From assembly GCF_000420445.1 (NCBI RefSeq), contig NZ_ATUY01000008.1:37676-101675 (forward strand): DNA of 64,000 nt, read 5' to 3'. Of this stretch, positions 27,162-35,544 are shown piece by piece. The stretch comes from Actinotignum urinale DSM 15805. GTDB lineage: Bacteria > Actinomycetota > Actinomycetes > Actinomycetales > Actinomycetaceae. Numbering within the stretch: the first letter of the stretch is position 1; every line of letters starts with the position of its first letter. The position numbers and the translations under genes are program-made. The notes beneath the pieces are model-generated. The model did not search any database. It was not told where the DNA came from and saw only the letters and a list, made by a program, of their open reading frames with translations.

Positions 27162-27308
27162 CACTTATGCACTATAGGTTTTGATGAAAATGCACGGATG
27201 ATTGAGCTAGTAATTGTTCGTCTGTATAACGGACATGACTACCTCATTATTCATGCAAACTACATGACAAAACAATTTTCACGTGAAATACGAGAGGTAC
27301 AGTATTAT

Positions 27309-27776
27309 TTAGATACGCTCGTCCTCGTCGTCATCTTCATCGTCGTAGTCATCATCGAAATCTTCATCGTCGAGGCCATCATCGTCGTAGTCGTAGTCGA
27401 AATCGTCCTCGTCGTGCTCGATTGCATCGCCGTCGTAATAGATTACATTTTCATCGAGGTCATCGAAATCTTCATCGTCCTCGTCGTCATCTTCATCGTC
27501 GTAATCATCATCGAGAGTGTCGAATCTGCCGGTGTCGTACAGGTAGCCATTATCGTTGTCCTCGTCCTCATCCTCATCTGCGTACACATCAAAGGGGGTT
27601 TCGACATCGTATTCGGTAAACATGACGTCATCGTAAACGGTAAAGGCGTCCGCAAGAAGGTCCGTTGCTTCTAAAACCGCAGGGGCATGCGGATCATCTG
27701 AGGTTGATGCAACCTGATGGAAGTGTTCGAGCGCTCTCATCAACCGGTCCAGTGCTGCACGAGGATTCATAGCCAT
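27309..27776 (-). CDS. Very acidic small protein with Asp/Glu-rich tail
   Basis: A 155-residue protein. The first 65 residues form an ordinary helical domain (NPRAALDRLMRALEHFHQVA, then LEATDLLADAFTVYDDVMF). The rest is almost entirely Asp, Glu and Tyr (for example YDDEDDDEDDEDFDDLD). Similar actinobacterial proteins are sometimes named primosomal protein, but I see no evidence for that role. The coding DNA is a long run of GAT/GAC/GAA codons, so the opposite strand looks like a second frame. DNA mimicry, cation binding or solubility functions are all possible; none is shown. Confidence 0.72.
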   Translation of the reverse strand: MAMNPRAALDRLMRALEHFHQVASTSDDPHAPAVLEATDLLADAFTVYDDVMFTEYDVETPFDVYADEDEDEDNDNGYLYDTGRFDTLDDDYDDEDDDEDDEDFDDLDENVIYYDGDAIEHDEDDFDYDYDDDGLDDEDFDDDYDDEDDDEDERI

Positions 27777-27954
27777 GTTCCAAGGTTACCCTTTTTATCG
27801 CGTTACGGCTAATCTTTTAGCATCTTTCGTCAAAAATTATTAAGAACAAGTTTTGCGCAAAATATAAGGTTGTTTCACGACGAAAATAGCTCGCAAACCA
27901 AAAATTCCGGCTAGAAATACATCACAAAACGCGAACGCTGTGAAAAAGCAAGCT

Positions 27955-28989
27955 TCACAAGCCAAGCGCCCCGCGAATATCCGGATCGAAGAAATTCGGC
28001 CCCTTAAGAACCTTGCCATCTTCCCTATAAATCGGTTTCCCATCCTCCCCAAGTTTGGAAAGATTAGACGCCTGAATCGTCGCTAATACACGTTCCATTG
28101 AAACGCCAAGCTCCAAAGCCATACCGTAAATAACGTAGATAAGATCACCCATAGCGTCCGCGATTTCAATAATGTCGCGCGTATTATCGTCAGCGGAAAC
28201 TGCGCGGTTAAAGGCTTTTTCAATTTCGCCACCCGCGACCCCGCCGTAACAAGCCGCCACCAATTCCGTAAATTCTTCAGCAATAAGGGACATTCTCAGC
28301 CCGATGCGTTCATTATCCGCACTCGGTTTCCCTTCAACTATAGGTAAACGATATGTTTCATGGAATTGACGAACAAGAGTTTCCGGATCACGCGGATTTC
28401 CAAAAGCGGGATGTTTGCGGGTTGGCCCACACCACGGCCCGCGTGGCGCACGCGGTTCTCCAGGTTTAATCGTTGCGCGCAGGGTATCGTAGATTTTGCC
28501 CTTGTTAAAAGATCCGGCACGCTGAATGCCTTCGAATACGAAACCTGCCTTCCAGGCGGTACGAACCGAGGACCAGTTCGGTTCACCATCCTGAATTTGG
28601 CAGGCCCAATGCACGGCCTCTAGCTTCATCTCATCGAAAGCGAAATCCAGGACGGTTTGAACCACTTCGCTCATAATTCCCTGGTCACGGAACCCGGGCG
28701 CTGTCCAAAAACCCAACTCCCCTACATACTGATTGGGTTGACGTACTTCAATACACGCAACCGGCTCCCCGCCTTCTTCGTAACGCGCGTACCACACGGG
28801 AACTCCGATACGCCACGATTGTTTCGTATTGGCAACAAAGCATGTTGCGTCCTCTTCGCCGTAAGGCGAGGGCACTGAGGTCCACTTCTGAATCTCTGGA
28901 TCTTGGCATATGCGAACTATTGCGGGAATGTCCTCTTCGCATGGGGGCGTTAACACAAAACGTTGAGTATGAAGAATGACTGTTTCCAT
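27955..28989 (-). CDS. Fusion of GNAT acetyltransferase and MazG/HisE-like NTP pyrophosphatase
   Basis: A 344-residue two-domain protein. Residues about 4-172 are a RimJ/RimL-type GNAT N-acetyltransferase (LHTQRFVLTPPCEEDIPAIV, ELGFWTAPGFRDQGIMSEVV with the acetyl-CoA loop, WKAGFVFEGIQR). A Pro/Arg linker (175-200) leads to an all-alpha NTP pyrophosphatase domain (about 203-344) of the PRA-PH/DR2231-like group, with the metal motif E238-E239-x2-E242 and E275-x2-D278 (AEEFTEL, EIADAMGD) and the tail NLSKLGEDGKPIYREDGKVL. These domains are usually separate proteins; a house-cleaning dNTPase role is typical for the second. The ATG at 28989 was chosen for the purine-rich GAGGAAAG upstream. A longer start adds 18 charged residues. 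Confidence 0.87.
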   Translation of the reverse strand: METVILHTQRFVLTPPCEEDIPAIVRICQDPEIQKWTSVPSPYGEEDATCFVANTKQSWRIGVPVWYARYEEGGEPVACIEVRQPNQYVGELGFWTAPGFRDQGIMSEVVQTVLDFAFDEMKLEAVHWACQIQDGEPNWSSVRTAWKAGFVFEGIQRAGSFNKGKIYDTLRATIKPGEPRAPRGPWCGPTRKHPAFGNPRDPETLVRQFHETYRLPIVEGKPSADNERIGLRMSLIAEEFTELVAACYGGVAGGEIEKAFNRAVSADDNTRDIIEIADAMGDLIYVIYGMALELGVSMERVLATIQASNLSKLGEDGKPIYREDGKVLKGPNFFDPDIRGALGL

Positions 28990-29181
28990 TTCTTTTCTTT
29001 CCTCTTTGCCCTGGACTTTCCTATATCTGCCCCGGTTTGCCACCTCTGTCCACTTCCCCGTACAGACGGCAGTCTATACGGTTCCGAAATCACTGTCGAC
29101 GACGTTCTCACCAATCCCGCAGAAACAGACCCGTAAGAGCGAGAACTCAGAGCGAGACGGCATAGCAGGACCGTGAAAAAC

Positions 29182-29212
29182 AAAAGGGCCGATCCTTTGG
29201 ACCGGCCCTTTT
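29182..29212 (-). terminator. Rho-independent terminator of tRNA-Leu(GAG)
   Basis: On the minus strand a 10-bp GC-rich stem, AAAAGGGCCG paired with CGGCCCTTTT around an 11-nt loop, is followed by a T tract. It begins 4 nt after the tRNA 3' end. Confidence 0.85.
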
Positions 29213-29216
29213 TCGT

Positions 29217-29301
29217 GCGCAGAGGGGGACTTGAACCCCCACCCTCTAATACGAGGACTAGCACCTCAAGCTAGCGCGTCTGCCTATTCCGCCACCTGCG
29301 C
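29217..29301 (-). tRNA. tRNA-Leu, anticodon GAG
   Basis: The minus strand folds as a class II tRNA: acceptor GCGCAGG with TCTGCGC (one G-T pair), anticodon stem CTAGC/GCTAG with loop TTGAGGT (anticodon GAG), a long variable arm and the T arm GGGGGTTCAAGTCCCCC. CCA is not encoded. Confidence 0.96.
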
Positions 29302-29408
29302 GTAGGTTTCAGCAAGTTTCCTTGCCGAAGCAACAGAGAATAATTTACCAGTTCGTTCCACGTAGTTCAAATTTTCCGCATGAAAACCCGGGTGATTTGA
29401 ATCACCAG

Positions 29409-29873
29409 CTAAGCATTCTCGCGTTTTTCGTCGTCAACAATCTCAGCGTCTTCAATATATTCCACCAAAGTTGCCGCCAACACGGCATCTGAAATCTTGT
29501 TAAGTCGACGATACATTGCGCGTTGTTCCATTTTTTTCTTGGAGTACCTCATGGTGTCTACCACGGGTATGGCACGTTCTAACATGTCGAGTTCTTCGCG
29601 CCATTTTTTGGCATCCTCAAGTTCCTTGGGTGTTGTCGCATTCGCATATAGGTAGGTGACCTGCTCCTTTAACGCCACGATTTTTGACGCCATTTGCGCA
29701 GATGATCGACTTGGCGCTGTTCCCGCTATTTTCGTGTAGACGCCGTGGATTTTTTCCACCAACCGGGGATTTTTTTGCGCTAGTTCCTTAAGTTGTGGCC
29801 CGTACTTCAACAGCACACCCGCGACTACCGGGCCCGTTTTGAGAATAGCTTTGAATAACGATGAAATTTTCAT
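29409..29873 (-). CDS. Conserved-looking hypothetical helical protein
   Basis: A 154-residue protein that I do not recognise. The N-terminus (LFKAILKTGPVVAGVLLKYG) is weakly hydrophobic and amphipathic, the centre is alpha-helical and charged (VALKEQVTYLYANATTPKEL, KKWREELDMLERAIPVVDTM), and the end is acidic. The ATG is preceded by AGGGGA, which supports it as a real gene. It lies upstream of tRNA-Leu(GAG) on the same strand and diverges from trmL. A membrane-associated or complex-bound role is possible but not shown. Confidence 0.65.
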   Translation of the reverse strand: MKISSLFKAILKTGPVVAGVLLKYGPQLKELAQKNPRLVEKIHGVYTKIAGTAPSRSSAQMASKIVALKEQVTYLYANATTPKELEDAKKWREELDMLERAIPVVDTMRYSKKKMEQRAMYRRLNKISDAVLAATLVEYIEDAEIVDDEKRENA

Positions 29874-30070
29874 TCACTCCCCTTTCGTATCTTCTCCATT
29901 TTATACGCTGTTACCGTTCTAGTGTTCCCAGGAGGTAACCTCGAACTCCTCGCCTGCGTTTTTACGGTTTCTCGCCAAACCCGCGTTATCGCGCATGTCC
30001 CGCAGAACCCGCGTTGTCGCTTATTTCGCCTGCGTTTTTACGTACATCCAAAAGCGAGTATCCTGATGGG

Positions 30071-30544
30071 GTGCTGAATATCGTTTTTTATGAACCTCGC
30101 ATCCCTGGAAATACAGGCGCGGCAATTCGCCTGGCAGCCTGCACGAGCGCATCCCTTCACCTTATCGAACCCCTCGGTTTCGACTTTTCCGACGCCCATC
30201 TCAAGCGCGCCGGCCTCGACTACCACGATATTGCCAGCCTCATTATCCACAATAATTACGACGATTTCCTTGCAACAACTAACGGCGCGCGAATTTTTGC
30301 CTTCACAGGGCACACCGCGAATAACTATGCTGATGTGCGTTATCAACCGGGAGATTATCTTCTGTTCGGCCCCGAACCCACGGGGCTTCCCGCGCGGATT
30401 GTCCAGGATTCTTCGATTACGCAAGCCGTTCGGATCCCCATGATGCCCCACCTGCGTTCCCTCAATCTCGCCAACGCAGCCTCAATTGCCGTATATGAAG
30501 CCTGGCGTCAACTGGGTTTTAATGGTTCTGCACCGTTTTCCTGA
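30071..30544 (+). CDS. trmL: tRNA (cytidine/uridine-34-2'-O)-methyltransferase
   Basis: A SPOUT-class methyltransferase that modifies the wobble ribose of tRNA-Leu in bacteria. From the GTG at 30071 it has 157 residues, the same length as E. coli TrmL. It begins VLNIVFYEPRIPGNTGAAIR, with the conserved N-x-G-x3-R, then LFGPEPTGLP (motif II) and VRIPMMPHLRSLNLANAASI (motif III, part of the trefoil knot). A TTG 57 nt upstream would add a tail without family support. GATGGG before the GTG is a poor ribosome site. It is the last core gene before the defence island. Confidence 0.88.
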   Translation: MLNIVFYEPRIPGNTGAAIRLAACTSASLHLIEPLGFDFSDAHLKRAGLDYHDIASLIIHNNYDDFLATTNGARIFAFTGHTANNYADVRYQPGDYLLFGPEPTGLPARIVQDSSITQAVRIPMMPHLRSLNLANAASIAVYEAWRQLGFNGSAPFS

Positions 30545-30747
30545 ATAGTGTATTTTCACAACTCACCCTCTTGCATGAATGAACTGTCCCTCCCAAAAAA
30601 GCTGGACTGAGGAATCAACCACCTCGAAACGAATTTGAGGATGCGAGGAGGTGCTGGTTGTCGAGATTGGTGAATCCTAGGGCGAGTCCGGCACCCTCGA
30701 TCTTCCGCAACGCTGGAGTCCCGTGATGAGCCCAGGCGAACTCGCAG
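30545..30747. other. Left edge of the defence island, non-coding remnant
   Basis: Between trmL and the restriction subunit, composition shifts from typical to GC-rich at about 30600. A short open segment on the minus strand (WAHHGTPALRKIEGAGLALG, then FTNLDNQHLL and a stop) looks like part of a lost gene, but I cannot identify it. No terminator or inverted terminal repeat is evident. Confidence 0.4.
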
Positions 30748-33333
30748 CTACAGGGCGTTGCTGACCGGCTGCGAGAAGGCTTTCAGGTCTTCCCAGGAGT
30801 CGGCACGGGCGGTGTCTTGTTCGTAGGCGATGAGGTAGCCCCAGTGCTGACCGGTATAAGCGTCCTCAGCCACCAGGCGTCGCACCAACGCCTCGGCAGC
30901 CTTACGCTTGGCTTGCACCCTGGCGTCATCGCGGCCACGCTCGTCCTTGCCCTCGATAATCCAATGCACCCCGTTGGTGTCCAAGGCTACGAAGTCGGGG
31001 AAGTAGCGGTCTTTCGCGTTGTAGTACACGAACGCGCCGTCTTGCGTGTGGAGCCGATGCCACCACACGATCCCCGGCGACGTGTTGAGCAGGCGAGCAA
31101 GCTGGTATTCGCCGGTGAAGGAGTCGAAGGATTCCTCTGCGAACAGCGACTTGAACCAGCCCCTATAGACCCGGCCACGCACGAACTGGTCACGACTCTC
31201 AATCTGGTTATGCACTTTCTCACCTAACGGGAGCGTGTAGCCGGTGCCTGGCATCGACTTGGGGTGTATGGTCGGCACCTCGCGGGTGGCTCGCAGTGTC
31301 TCGGTTGTGTAGTCCTTGATCAGCCCCAAGAGTTCGGCGCGAGCGGAGTCGAGGGATTTGACGGTCCAGCCGGTGAACGTCACGGCGCCCATGAACTTCG
31401 GCACCAGGTACGTGGCGACGTAGCGGGCGGTCTGTTTGGTTTTGGGCACCAGCGACATGTTGATCACTAGTTTGACCAGAGCCTCCTCGGCGTCGGCATC
31501 GTCAACGTGGACGGAGTCAACCTCGGCACTTTCTCGATCCTCTGCCCGGAGTTTCTTGCCCAGCGTGGCGATGATCTCTTTGCGCAACAGCACGTCCCCA
31601 GCAGAAGTGACCCGGCGGGCAGCTTGCTCAATCTCGGTGTCACTGATTTCTGACAGGTCAATGGGCGGCTGCTGCACAGTCATCGTCGTCACCGGGAATC
31701 GGTAGGATACGTCCGCAAAATCGGGGTTCCGTCCGATCGAAACCAACTCCCAGGTGGGCTGATCCTCCTGCTCGGTGATGGTACGAACCCCAACACCAGG
31801 CAAACCCGCACCCGGAGAATCACCACCGCCTACGGGAACGGTGCCCGGCTGCGGTTCTACGCCACCGGCCCCCTCACCACTGGTACCAGCACCAGGCCCT
31901 GGCATAGTCGTAGTCGATGCTTGACCACCGGTCGTGTCTGTGACTGTACCCGTGCCGGATGTTTCGGCGGCTTTGCGGATCGCCTCTTCCACCTTGGCTT
32001 TGTCGGGTTCGGGGACGGCATCGTCCAATCCGAACTGCTGCAGCACGTTCTCGGCGTTGAGTAGTTCGGTGAAGGATTGGTGGGCGATGATGTCGAGCTG
32101 ATCGATCTGCCACACGCCCGTGTACTTCCCGAACGGCAAACGCAGGCCACGCCCCATGGTCTGCTGGGTAAGCACCTCGGAGGCCATCGCCCGCAGCGTG
32201 ACGACGACCGCGATGTTCTTGACATCCCAGCCCTCCTTGAGTTTGTTGACACTGACCACTGCCAGCACAGGCGATTCGGGCCGATCCAATTCGTCGAGGC
32301 GACGCTGGGTCAACTCATCCTCGTGCTTGGAGTCCACCTGCAACACCGCCTCATCCTGGCCGAGGTATTCCGGGGTGCGCAGCAGCTCAGCAACCTGGGT
32401 GGCATGCTCAACATCCGAGCACACGACGAAAGCGACCGCGTTCACATGATCGCGACCCTTTGAGGAGGCATAGGAGTCGTAGTAAGCCTGCTTGAGCGCA
32501 CGTAGCTGCAGCGCGTCCCGCAACTGCTGCTCCTCAGAGGCTTCACCGGTGCCATATCCGGTCTTGCGGAACGCCAACACTGGGGCTTTGACATACTTGT
32601 CGGTAATCGCCCGATACAGCGGATACTCGAAGATCACATGATCGGTCTTTTTATTCACCGAAGCCGTCAACCCGATCGCCACTGCTGGATCAAGTTCCTT
32701 CAACGCTGCATTGAACGCCACCGCGCTCGACCCGTACAGGTGGGATTCGTCGGCGATCACCACCAGATCATCGAGGTTCTTCAGGTAGTCGAAAAGCACA
32801 CCGGCGTTCTCATCGAACCGCCGCGGCTTGCGACGCATCGCATCCTGTGTAGCGCCGTGAGTGTCCCCCTCGGCTTCCTTCGGCGCGATGAGCTGCTGGA
32901 TGTTGAAGATAAACGCCAGCATCGGGGTTTCCCGCCCGAACGAAAGCTGGGCGGGTCCGTTCTGCCGGGCGATCCACGCCGAATAGTCCTGCGGGGTCAC
33001 CACCTCGGGCGGCACCGCCGCGCCGGTGATATACCGGGGCGTGCCAGGCGTGAAATTCTGGACCGTCTTGGCCTGCACCGTCTTGCCTGGGGTGACGATC
33101 ACGACGTTGCCAACCCCTTGGCGGCGCAGATATTCCACAAACGCCGCCATCAAATACGTCTTGCCCACGCCCGTAGCGAGGTTGAGCACCTGCATCACCG
33201 ATGGGTCATAATCCCCATCAAGAGTGAAGACCAGTTGGCGCAGAGCCTCCTTGTTCGGAGCACGCAGGTCAAACTCGGCACTAATCGACTCCAACATGTC
33301 CGAATCAAAACTAATATTCAGCCGCTTAGCCAT
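30748..33333 (-). CDS. res: Type III restriction enzyme, Res subunit
   Basis: The helicase-nuclease subunit that works with Mod to cut unmodified DNA. The 861-residue protein has SF2 helicase motifs: Walker A NLATGVGKTYL (about 52-62), Walker B DESH in LVVIADESHLYG, motif III-like GLTAS, and motif VI QTMGRGLRLP. A Gly/Pro-rich linker (about residues 470-530) is followed by a C-terminal PD-(D/E)XK endonuclease (YFPDFVALDTNGVHWIIEGK). Size is in the family range. Its ATG shares one base with the mod stop (TGATG), so the pair is translationally coupled. Higher GC than the flanking housekeeping genes suggests horizontal transfer. Confidence 0.93.
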   Translation of the reverse strand: MAKRLNISFDSDMLESISAEFDLRAPNKEALRQLVFTLDGDYDPSVMQVLNLATGVGKTYLMAAFVEYLRRQGVGNVVIVTPGKTVQAKTVQNFTPGTPRYITGAAVPPEVVTPQDYSAWIARQNGPAQLSFGRETPMLAFIFNIQQLIAPKEAEGDTHGATQDAMRRKPRRFDENAGVLFDYLKNLDDLVVIADESHLYGSSAVAFNAALKELDPAVAIGLTASVNKKTDHVIFEYPLYRAITDKYVKAPVLAFRKTGYGTGEASEEQQLRDALQLRALKQAYYDSYASSKGRDHVNAVAFVVCSDVEHATQVAELLRTPEYLGQDEAVLQVDSKHEDELTQRRLDELDRPESPVLAVVSVNKLKEGWDVKNIAVVVTLRAMASEVLTQQTMGRGLRLPFGKYTGVWQIDQLDIIAHQSFTELLNAENVLQQFGLDDAVPEPDKAKVEEAIRKAAETSGTGTVTDTTGGQASTTTMPGPGAGTSGEGAGGVEPQPGTVPVGGGDSPGAGLPGVGVRTITEQEDQPTWELVSIGRNPDFADVSYRFPVTTMTVQQPPIDLSEISDTEIEQAARRVTSAGDVLLRKEIIATLGKKLRAEDRESAEVDSVHVDDADAEEALVKLVINMSLVPKTKQTARYVATYLVPKFMGAVTFTGWTVKSLDSARAELLGLIKDYTTETLRATREVPTIHPKSMPGTGYTLPLGEKVHNQIESRDQFVRGRVYRGWFKSLFAEESFDSFTGEYQLARLLNTSPGIVWWHRLHTQDGAFVYYNAKDRYFPDFVALDTNGVHWIIEGKDERGRDDARVQAKRKAAEALVRRLVAEDAYTGQHWGYLIAYEQDTARADSWEDLKAFSQPVSNAL

Positions 33334-35345
33334 CACAGCTCACCACCCTCGCTGTAACGGAACACATCATCGGGCAAGGCAACCACCCGCGCCCCCTTCA
33401 CCAGTTTGCGCAGATGCTGGCGCACCCCGTCCATCACCGAGGTAGCTGCCAACACGATCGTCTCCCCAGGTTGAACCTGCGAGGCCAGCCAATCCACGAT
33501 CTCGGGGGTAGCCACCCCTTCGACCACCTTTAGCAAAGCGTTACCGCGCCTGGCGTCGAACACATAGTCATCATCCGGGTACAGCAGCGTGAAACCAAGA
33601 TTCGCAGCCACCGACTCAATCAACGTTTCGCCGGTCGCGGCCTCTGTTAGCATCACTCGATCTAGTGCGGGGTCGTAGTCGAAACACGCAGGCGACAGGT
33701 GGGCGACCTGGAAGCCGCCGCCACCACGCCAATTAACCACATCTTTCGAGCGGCGAGTTTTCACCATCTGCTTAACCGCCCGAATATCCGCCGATTTCTT
33801 CAACTCCGGGCTCTCACTAATCGCCTTATTAAGTAAGGAAGTCAGCTTCTGTGCATCATCAGCACTCAAACCCTCCGGCAAACCATCAACGGTAGCATCC
33901 ACCCGCTCACCCTTCGTGCGGGTTATCCCGCCCGGATCACTATCACTAACCACCTTTTCCAAACGCGGACGAGTAAAACGGTTAAAAGTATCCTCCACCA
34001 ACTCACACGTAACCCAACGCCGCCCCATCTTCTGCGCAACAGCAGCCGTAGTTCCTGAACCTGCAAAACAATCCAAAACAATATCCCCCGGATTAGAACC
34101 AATATGAATAATCCGCTCTAAAAGGCGCTCGGGCTTAGGGGTACTGAAAGGAGTTTCATCTGGGAAAAGAGATTGGTTTTCCTTTTTCGCTTCGTCAGTA
34201 TGTCCTACTTCGCTATACGGCCATATACTTTGCGGAATACGCCCAGCAACATTAGACAGATAGGTTTTGCGTCTAATAGCTCCCTTACCGCCCTTAGTAA
34301 GCCAAAAAACTGGCCAAGGTCCATCATCTTGAATTTCCTGTGCGCGTTCCACGCTGGACGAATTAAAGTTCCGCAAAACAAGTGGATGCACATCATCACG
34401 TAGTTGCACACCAGGGGGTTCTATTTCGCGTCTTTTTGCCATTTCCTCAGGAGTGTTATCCCCATAGACATAGTCACCCCACCCTTGCATAATTTCCAGA
34501 ACTGTTGATTGCGCATAACACCAATTTGCAGATGATGAGGGATAAAGCATTTTACCGGTAATCGGATGCTGAATCCCATACACGCCAGGGTGCTGATATT
34601 TACCAGCTGCGTGACGCGCGTGCGGATTGTCGTTAGCCCACGATCCTGCTGGATCATCATCCGGATTCTGATAGGCAGAATTCATTGAACTTGTTCTAGG
34701 AAGCCTGTTTACCTCAAACGATGATGACTTTCGGTAGATAAGAATAACGTCTGAATCAATCGACACTCCTGATCCATTATTTTTGGGGCTGTAGGTATTT
34801 TGCCAATATATTTCAGCCAAAAAATTTGCGGCACCGAACACCTCATCCATCAGCAGCCGCATCCGGTGGACTTCGACGTCGTCGAGGTGTACCCAGATGG
34901 AGCCGTCGTTAGTGAGCAGCTTCTTCATGTGCAGCAGTCGGTCGCGCATCATGGTGAGCCAGATGGAGTGCTCCAGGTTGTCCTCGTAGCTGGCGAATGT
35001 TTGCGCGGTGTTGAACGGTGGATCGATGTAGATCAGTTTCACCTGGCCCACGTACTTCTTGGCAAGCTCGGGCACCCGGGTAAGGGCTTCGAGGACATCG
35101 CCGGATTCGCCGAGGATGAGCAGGTTATCGCCTTGGGGGTCAAGGTCGGCTCGCTCGGAGTAGGCGAACTCGTCAGACTTTGGTGTCTGGCTGCCTTGCA
35201 CATAGTCGTCTAGCACGAGGGTATGGGTCTCGCAGTAACGCGGGTCTGAGGGGTCAACCCACGTGTAGCCGTACTTGCCGGTCTCGGTGGGGATGAGGGC
35301 CTTGTCCTTGTTGTACCAGGTGAGTTGCAAGCGTTGATTGGCCAT
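33333..35345 (-). CDS. mod: Type III DNA methyltransferase, Mod subunit
   Basis: The site-specific adenine methyltransferase that also directs Res. In the 670-residue protein motif IV is YIDPPFNTAQT (about 106-116) and motif I is VLDCFAGSGTTAAVAQKMG (about 450), the order of beta-class enzymes. The segment between them (about residues 180-410) is the target-recognition part and is visibly richer in A+T than the flanks. The extra C-terminal part (about 500-670) contacts Res. The start ATG directly follows the stop of a 27-codon frame and has GGGAG about 11 nt upstream. With res it forms an apparently intact type III system. The recognition sequence is not deducible. Confidence 0.94.
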   Translation of the reverse strand: MANQRLQLTWYNKDKALIPTETGKYGYTWVDPSDPRYCETHTLVLDDYVQGSQTPKSDEFAYSERADLDPQGDNLLILGESGDVLEALTRVPELAKKYVGQVKLIYIDPPFNTAQTFASYEDNLEHSIWLTMMRDRLLHMKKLLTNDGSIWVHLDDVEVHRMRLLMDEVFGAANFLAEIYWQNTYSPKNNGSGVSIDSDVILIYRKSSSFEVNRLPRTSSMNSAYQNPDDDPAGSWANDNPHARHAAGKYQHPGVYGIQHPITGKMLYPSSSANWCYAQSTVLEIMQGWGDYVYGDNTPEEMAKRREIEPPGVQLRDDVHPLVLRNFNSSSVERAQEIQDDGPWPVFWLTKGGKGAIRRKTYLSNVAGRIPQSIWPYSEVGHTDEAKKENQSLFPDETPFSTPKPERLLERIIHIGSNPGDIVLDCFAGSGTTAAVAQKMGRRWVTCELVEDTFNRFTRPRLEKVVSDSDPGGITRTKGERVDATVDGLPEGLSADDAQKLTSLLNKAISESPELKKSADIRAVKQMVKTRRSKDVVNWRGGGGFQVAHLSPACFDYDPALDRVMLTEAATGETLIESVAANLGFTLLYPDDDYVFDARRGNALLKVVEGVATPEIVDWLASQVQPGETIVLAATSVMDGVRQHLRKLVKGARVVALPDDVFRYSEGGEL

Positions 35346-35429
35346 CTAGTCGGTTTCTCCCTTCGTGTCGGTGGGGACGACCTCGCAGATGTCAGCGGTG
35401 CCCCAGATAAAAAATCCCAGTTGGTTCAT
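35346..35429 (-). CDS. 27-codon frame before mod, resembling the first residues of HsdM
   Basis: The short product starts MNQLGFFIWGTADI, close to the N-terminus of type I methyltransferases (FIWxxAD), then diverges and ends KGETD immediately before the mod ATG. A second short remnant frame (ending LQVIPTKKLKEKDE) ends on its ATGA. It may be a leftover of a type I system now serving as a coupled leader for mod, or chance. Tiny and uncertain. Confidence 0.35.
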   Translation of the reverse strand: MNQLGFFIWGTADICEVVPTDTKGETD

Positions 35430-35544
35430 TCGTCTTTTTCTTTCAATTTTTTAGTAGGAATAACTTGAAGAGTGCCATCGCTTAAGCTCACACTGCCTAG
35501 GCGTAAGCGTAAAATCACGTCAGTGCTGCCACGGTCGCCTCAAA

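Noticed and set aside
27198..27674. Long plus-strand frame rich in Val/Ile opposite the acidic protein gene
   Set aside because: It is the complement of the GAT/GAC/GAA runs of the acidic protein; the hydrophobic composition is a by-product.
30600..30747. Transposase remnant at the left island edge
   Set aside because: The short peptide could not be matched to a transposase family and no terminal inverted repeats were found.
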